A stretch of DNA of 64,000 bases from Arctopsyche grandis (lineage: Eukaryota; Arthropoda; Insecta; Trichoptera; Hydropsychidae): NCBI RefSeq assembly GCF_051622035.1, contig NC_135365.1, positions 10,954,001 through 11,018,000 of the forward strand, written 5' to 3'. The notes under the pieces are model-generated. The model searched no databases. It was not told where the DNA came from and saw only the letters and a program-made list of their open reading frames with translations. The position numbers and the translations under genes are program-made. This document shows, piece by piece, positions 59,901 to 64,000 of the stretch. Position 1 is the first letter of the stretch, and every line of letters starts with the position of its first letter.

Positions 59901-62900
59901 AATAAATACTTAATAATAAAATGCACAAACACTAATAATAATGAGAAGGAATTTGTATTTGATAAAATGAAAAACAAACATTCATACCTTGCTGTGCTGA
60001 AACAGTAATCCGACACCTTCCATACACACTTGTATCAATCCACCTTCTCCGGTGTTGCAATCCTGGATCGGAAACTCTCCACCAAGCTCAGCTCCAACGC
60101 CTCCTCCACCATTCCTTTCCATCGCATCTTTTATACAGTAATACAATGCTTTGCACTGAAATTGGAAATCATTCATAATTATAAAACACTCATACATACA
60201 TATGTTCACCAATCAAAAAACAAATAACAACGTAAAAACCATAGATTTAGAATAACCTAGATATGCCATTACATACAAATTTCGTTGGAGATTTTGCCGC
60301 CACTAACTGAGGGGTGCGGGGGGTTTAACTAGTGGGGAAGTGGTGAAAAAAAAGGAAATAACGCAGTGGTCGGCAGTGGTCAGCAAACAGTTTATAGACA
60401 TATGTACATGCACTGAAGTTTTATTTTATTTATAACTTTATTGGACACTCAGCGTGACAGTAAGCCAAACTAATAAAGCCATATTAAGAAAAAAATATTT
60501 AGCTATACACACTATATTAAACTACAAATGTATGTTACTATAATAAAACCATCATTAACTATTACAATATTTAAACATTAGTAACTTCCACAAGGATCAA
60601 TTTTAAAGCTGACACTTTAATATTTAGTTCATTGTTTGTAGTTTTAAACTTAATCCGGATTTCTGAATTTCCTTCAGTGCCAACAAGATATACGCGTGCA
60701 TTTAGTGACCCTGTGGCAGAGGTTGTCGACCACTGTGTTCCATCAGTACATAGATCGCGCCGATATTTCATTATACATATGTTAAAATACTACCATAATT
60801 GAAGACATTATATATTAATTTTTACTTATGATATGTGATGCCATCCACCTTTTTATGTTTTCTTGAGTAATTGTAACACAATTTCTCTGAACACGTTGGC
60901 ATTTTCGAAAAATGTCAATCGACCTTCCTACTTAGAAGCTAACTAGCTACTGAGAGAGAGTGTGCATGATCTGTACTTTTTTTTGTGTGTGCATGGTCCA
61001 ACAGGGTAATCGGCTTAGAGCGTCAGGGCGTATCTATGGTATTCTATATCTATGATCAAAACCAATAATTACTTACTTTTCTAGTATAGTATTTGTGCAA
61101 TTGAGTTTGTCCACCATTTCGTCTCCACAAACATAAAACTTTTATCTTTGGACTATATGTCATATTAACCAATCGCTCATACCACCATCGTTCGACAATT
61201 GAACCTGAATACAGTGTTTCATATAATCGCATTATTTTAAATATACTTTACTAACAAAAATAACTAGAAAATACCTTGTGTAGAACGCAACACCAAACCA
61301 TCATCTCTCACTTCCATAAATCTAAGCTCTCCTGTTGCATCGGTTCCTTGATGTACTGTAAAAGATTGTCGGTGCAATAATCGTGAGCCTAATGGTTTCA
61401 AATCTATATCATTTCCATGCTGAAAAGAAAATTATTTTATTAAATAAAAGTTTCCATTTAAGGATTAGATTAAATGTGAAAGTTGTCTAACCAAATTCCC
61501 TATTTGATCTAGTAGTTGGTTCACTTCTTGACTATATACGAGTCCAATGTGACTTTTTGCTAATAAACGTCTAACTTTATTCCTTATATGAGTCGGCTCA
61601 CAACCCAGCATAACCAAAGAAGCGGTGAGATTATATAGAGCAGTAGATAACAATCTATCTTCTTCGTGTTCCAATCTTTTCCTCTCAGTGTCACTTAAGC
61701 ATTTATATCGCTCCATCATCTCTCCAGGTCCCTGAAATTATATTTTTATATGCCATTCAAATTTTTTTGCTGAAAATTTTTAAACTGTTTTTATTCAAGT
61801 AATAAGAAACATACCTGATCCATTCCAATCATATCCCTCTCTTGGCTGACTGCATCCAGAAAAGCATCCTCCCAAAACTGCATTTGATCCCATAATGCTG
61901 ATCTTTCTTTACCTATTAAACAACAAAATATACATAGTTCGAAATGATACTGATTATTTGAGAAATATAATATAATTACGAACGAATTTAAATCATACCT
62001 AATAATCCTTGGAAAATATACGTCCGTCCACTGTCAGGAGATGGTGTTGGCGAAGTATTTACAATGTGTCCACCAGTATATCGAAAACCAGTGCTCAACG
62101 AAGATTTTGAAGACCAAACGCTAGATGTTCGTTGTTTTGCAGTTTTTGGAAACTGAAAACATTACATCTAATTTTATTCCGTTTCCAAAATGACAGATTT
62201 GTATGTAATTTATTGCATAATTATTCCTTCAAATATACAAATCACACTTGCATAATTAAATTACTTAAAAGCATTAACAATAGATATTCATAGCTAAAAA
62301 CTTTTTGATAAAATACACTCTCGATTGACATAAACATTGCATATGTATGTACATATAGTAAATTTTGTATAAAATTCATAATCTTAGAATAAAGTTTCAG
62401 ACGTTGAATTACCAGATATGATTGTTTGGGTTTGGTGCAAACGATCGACAAGCGCCAGATAGACTGAACCACAGATTAACTGGATGGCTGCTATAAACGC
62501 AATTCTTGACTTCACGAATGATAGATTGCACATCAGATGACGAGTAACCTTTCGATGTGCACAGATGCAATTATTAAAATTGAGTTGGATCTTTCTGGCG
62601 AGTTTAATAAGGCAAAATTCGGAACTAAAGTATCGGGAGCACAGAACGTATACAGGGTAGGTGTGTCGGGACTTCGGGTAGATTTCGCTTGGTGTAAGTG
62701 CAATCAGTGCGCACGCATAAGGTACACGTGTCGTTAATCTGTGGTTCAGTGTGTCGGGCGCTTGTCGATCGTTTGCACCGCATCGGATTGTTTATATCAA
62801 ACTGAGAAACTATTTTCTACCGTATCGTGAACATCAAAATGGAATATACAATAGGACTTATCATTTGGTAAACAAAAAGGTAAAGAGTTATAGGTATTGT

Positions 62901-63065
62901 ATAATATGTAGAACTGATGTAAAGAGTACTCACGTTACTCTGTTGCACTTCCGTATCGGATACAGTGGATCTAAATGAGGCACGATGCGTTGCAAATGCA
63001 TTTGGGTGATTGGTGGTAATAGAGCCCGTCTCAGCCAAAGAGGATTCGGACCCGTGGAGTGTTCC
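53718..63065 (-). CDS. Rab3-GEF: Rab3-GEF / MADD homologue, 3' part (11 exons, 5' end outside window)
   Basis: Members of this family are DENN-domain guanine nucleotide exchange factors for Rab3/Rab27. They act in synaptic vesicle and secretory granule traffic, and vertebrate MADD also binds TNF receptor 1. Joined exons, 5' to 3': 63065-62934, 62152-61999, 61912-61815, 61731-61492, 61419-61275, 61204-61077, 60155-59988, 55617-55545, 55425-55379, 54658-54099, 53988-53718. Every junction has an AG acceptor and a GT donor and the phases agree, giving about 671 residues and a TGA stop. Recognition rests on stretches typical of [96 protein letters not shown] and the closing [13 protein letters not shown]. 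The catalytic DENN module is encoded upstream of the window. Beyond SYLAA, where I recall the vertebrate protein ending soon after, the insect-type protein continues for about 255 residues. Confidence in identity is high; the first exon shown is the least conserved. Confidence 0.95.
54099..54658 (-). CDS. Rab3-GEF: Rab3-GEF exon: end of conserved core plus Pro-rich tail
   Basis: 560 bp. It begins [20 protein letters not shown], the end of the conserved MADD region. It then becomes a low-complexity tail rich in Gln, Ser and Pro. The tail contains [18 protein letters not shown] and [13 protein letters not shown], which look like PxxPxR class II SH3 ligands, and repeated RQMS/RQNS serines. The tail lies in the same open frame with no stop. 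It is likely disordered and may be an insect-lineage extension. The exon ends in phase 2 (donor GTACGT at 54098). Confidence 0.93.
55379..55425 (-). CDS. Rab3-GEF: Rab3-GEF microexon-sized exon: [16 protein letters not shown]
   Basis: A 47-bp exon. With the base carried from the previous exon it encodes [16 protein letters not shown], equivalent to the MADD VPEIKEVVSHKYKTPM. The acceptor TTTTACAG precedes 55425 and the donor GTATGT begins at 55378. An automatic gene caller could easily miss it. Confidence 0.93.
55545..55617 (-). CDS. Rab3-GEF: Rab3-GEF exon: [14 protein letters not shown] block
   Basis: A 73-bp exon encoding [20 protein letters not shown] and LEEF. It matches the MADD pattern [23 protein letters not shown]. 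The acceptor is TTGCAG directly before 55617 and the donor is GTAAGA at 55544. It is short but unambiguous because both splice sites and phases agree with its neighbours. Confidence 0.95.
55618..59987. other. Long Rab3-GEF intron (4.4 kb)
   Basis: AT-rich intron between two certain exons. Most of it shows no coding or repeat signal. Two GC-richer stretches stand out: 55800-56200 and 57640-57960. The second holds a TATA-like run (about 57637-57646), a TCAGTC at 57653 and a plus-strand ORF whose internal Met at about 57812 starts [15 protein letters not shown] do not recognise that peptide. Confidence 0.6.
57640..57960. other. Unassigned GC-richer intronic island, possible nested transcript or control element
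   Basis: A non-repetitive stretch inside the 4.4-kb intron with much higher GC than its surroundings and open frames on both strands. On the plus strand a short ORF (57719-57955) includes the hydrophobic start [10 protein letters not shown] and runs to a stop after WKNSRERDI. On the minus strand two overlapping ORFs are also open. Neither protein is recognised, so a conserved regulatory element is as likely as an exon. Confidence 0.3.
59988..60155 (-). CDS. Rab3-GEF: Rab3-GEF exon: [14 protein letters not shown] block
   Basis: 168 bp, phase 0-0, 56 residues: [40 protein letters not shown] and [16 protein letters not shown]. The family reads CRELYYCVKDSMERA...[26 protein letters not shown]. 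The Gly run after AMER replaces a variable insert. The donor at 59987 opens the longest intron in the window part of the gene (4370 bp). Confidence 0.97.
60364..60735. mobile_element. Possible decayed hAT MITE in Rab3-GEF intron
   Basis: The left end is cagtggtcggcagtggtcag and the right end is ttgtcgaccactg, which is inverted relative to the left. CAGTGGTCGGCAA-type ends are common in hAT elements. No matching 8-bp duplication was found and the inverted repeat is short, so the boundaries are uncertain. A minus-strand ORF (60571-60771) inside is not recognised. Confidence 0.35.
61077..61204 (-). CDS. Rab3-GEF: Rab3-GEF exon: [15 protein letters not shown] block
   Basis: 128 bp encoding [40 protein letters not shown] and a final Lys. 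It matches the MADD block ERWWYEKLINMTYCPKTK / [14 protein letters not shown]. The donor GTAAGT follows at 61076. The next intron is 921 bp and holds a possible hAT-like insertion at 60364-60735. Confidence 0.97.
61275..61419 (-). CDS. Rab3-GEF: Rab3-GEF exon: start of PH/PTB-like C-terminal region
   Basis: 145 bp encoding [20 protein letters not shown] then [18 protein letters not shown]. The family pattern here is [31 protein letters not shown]. The exon ends on the first base of a Gly codon completed by the next exon. Confidence 0.97.
61492..61731 (-). CDS. Rab3-GEF: Rab3-GEF exon: death-domain-like helices
   Basis: 240 bp, phase 0-0, 80 residues starting [14 protein letters not shown]. 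It contains [40 protein letters not shown] and [10 protein letters not shown]. These match the helical death-domain-like region of MADD, which in vertebrates is linked to TNFR1 binding. The exon length is divisible by three, so skipping would remove the core of this fold without a frameshift. Confidence 0.98.
61815..61912 (-). CDS. Rab3-GEF: Rab3-GEF exon: start of death-domain-like region
   Basis: 98 bp. It completes the split Gly codon and encodes [20 protein letters not shown] followed by [12 protein letters not shown]. This is among the most conserved MADD segments and opens the death-domain-like fold. The flanking introns are short (86 and 83 bp). Confidence 0.97.
61999..62152 (-). CDS. 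Rab3-GEF: Rab3-GEF exon: conserved segment before the death-domain region
   Basis: 154 bp, entering in phase 0 and leaving one base of a split Gly codon. It encodes [17 protein letters not shown] and [18 protein letters not shown], which match the MADD pattern of a WSS-S-L-FR motif followed by SPSPD-GRTYVFEGLLG. The acceptor TTTTCAG is at 62159-62153 and the donor GTATGA begins at 61998. Confidence 0.95.
62428..62785 (+). mobile_element. hAT-type MITE in a Rab3-GEF intron, 8-bp TSD GATTGTTT
   Basis: A 358-bp element with about 45-bp inverted ends: gggtttggtgcaaacgatcg at the left and cgatcgtttgcaccgcatcg at the right. It is flanked on both sides by GATTGTTT (62420-62427 and 62786-62793). The 8-bp duplication places it in the hAT superfamily. 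There is no transposase ORF, so it is non-autonomous. Closely related copies are at 24304-24677 and 36091-36437, with a fragment at 13555-13670. It sits between the exons at 62934-63065 and 61999-62152. Confidence 0.93.
62934..63065 (-). CDS. Rab3-GEF: Rab3-GEF exon: Ser/Thr-rich linker
   Basis: A 132-bp, phase 0-0 exon of 44 codons. Its acceptor is a T-rich tract ending TTAG at 63067-63066 and its donor is GTGAGT at 62933. The peptide is rich in Ser and Thr (for example [13 protein letters not shown] and [13 protein letters not shown]), as expected for the poorly conserved linker before the MADD death-domain region. Inclusion is supported by good splice sites, an open frame and phase compatibility with the next exon, rather than by sequence conservation. 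It could be alternatively spliced, because 132 is a multiple of three. Confidence 0.75.
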
Positions 63066-63643
63066 CTAACCCACAAACACACAACACTAGACAACACATT
63101 CTACAAGGATCTAATGCACGCATGCATAATTTTGTATAGCAATACAAAGCAAATATTTCTTATACTTTCTTATAAACTCCAATATCCAAATGGAAAACTT
63201 AAATTTCCATATGTATAATGTGCTATCTTATAATACTAGACATTTATGATTTGAATCTGTTGAATATTTACTTTATATCACTATGTATTGCTTAGGTATA
63301 TATAGAAGCATTTCATATTAGATTTGAATTTATAAAAACCTGGTATTATAAGGAATTTAGAAATTAATGTTGAGTCACTCATGCTTATCAAGTTCGACCA
63401 TCAAATTAAGTATGGAAGGTATATTTTTAAAATTTTAAAGTAAATACAAATTATACTTCAACTATATTTAACAAAAGCCACAAGAAATAGTGACATGGAG
63501 ATTCAAAAAAAATCTTATCAATCATTTGGTGTGAGATTTTATCAAAATATGTATTTATTTCTTATTATACTTATAGGTATATTCAGTACATCAAGTGGAT
63601 AAACCAATTTTGAGAAAATTGTCCTTTAATTTACTATTAGAGT

Positions 63644-63868
63644 TCGTCCAATGAAAGAGCGACCAAATTAGGTGTAAATACATGCAGTAATCATTAGAGA
63701 GGTAGGACCGGAAGGGTGCCGTTTATTGTTTAATTGTTGTAAATGCTTTGTAAAAAAGGTTCGGCAAACCTTTAACAATGCATTTACAACATTTGAACAA
63801 TAAACGGCCGGGCTTTAATCATTAGTACCGCTTCGTAACGACCTACCTTCGCTCTTTCATACACGATG
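63644..63868. mobile_element. Fold-back MITE in Rab3-GEF upstream intron
   Basis: A near-continuous palindrome. The ends carry atgaaagagcga (63651 onward) and its complement tcgctctttcat (to about 63862). The centre pairs gccgtttattgttt (from 63718) with its complement ending at 63812. The predicted hairpin covers most of the element. No target duplication could be fixed. It lies about 0.6 kb upstream of the first visible exon. Confidence 0.7.
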
Positions 63869-64000
63869 TTTACAAAGTCCCCGACATATAAATTATATAT
63901 TTTTTAATATCTATGTATAATTATAGCACACAGTTAAACTTTTGATATAAATATACAGGTCTATTCCATTAAATCAATAAGATTTTTAACTCGGCGTATG

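Noticed and set aside
61465..61719. 84-codon minus-strand ORF as a complete small protein
   Set aside because: It is the internal Rab3-GEF death-domain exon. The Met is internal and the last residues after GNL come from the intron.
62817..63038. 73-codon minus-strand ORF as a separate gene
   Set aside because: It is the Rab3-GEF exon 62934-63065 read through its donor into the intron.

Overview
This window is AT-rich insect-type nuclear DNA. Evidence for this is one recognisable host gene with short GT-AG introns, many arthropod-style transposons, and abundant ACATATGTA-type simple sequence. The insect order cannot be fixed from the sequence alone.

The only confidently identified host gene is the 3' part of a Rab3-GEF/MADD homologue on the minus strand, 63065 to 53718. 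I reconstructed eleven consecutive coding exons with matching phases, about 671 residues in all. They cover a serine-rich linker, the MADD death-domain-like region, the C-terminal PH/PTB-like region and a proline/serine-rich tail. The DENN-containing 5' part lies beyond 64000.

The left 34 kb is repeat-rich non-coding DNA. It holds decayed LINE 3' ends of at least four lineages: a Jockey-like element at 28991-31795, an RTE-like element at 32109-33810, an 'EMWCWR' family at 358-760 and 2850-3430, and a LINE ending in a CCATTGTGGC hairpin at 19513-20450. It also holds tRNA-derived SINEs that share hairpin tails with that LINE, plus several MITE families (hAT, piggyBac-like and unassigned). Between these sit a few GC-richer, non-repetitive islands (near 2.1-2.6, 6.2-6.5, 12.7-13.0, 18.0-18.3, 20.6-20.8 and 26.05 kb). 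These are the best places to look for regulatory DNA or small exons.

From 36 to 48.3 kb there is a tandem satellite of about 20 monomers (485, 535 and 576 bp classes) organised into higher-order dimers of 1018 and 1111 bp. Each monomer contains a fragment of a hAT-type transposase gene fused to another repeat. A longer, more intact copy of that transposase gene (48288-48997) lies at the right end of the array, so the origin of the satellite can be read in place. A second, unrelated ZMYM1-like hAT element (46788-48115) has inserted into one monomer with a clean 8-bp duplication, and a hAT MITE marks the left edge. Diverged relatives of the monomer continue rightward to the 3' end of Rab3-GEF, interrupted by an LTR with a stub of internal sequence (49439-49834) and two inverted-repeat elements.

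No CRISPR array, rRNA, true tRNA or bacterial-type operon is present. The satellite with its visible ancestor, and the SINE/LINE tails that keep a hairpin while changing its stem sequence, are the two most interesting systems here.
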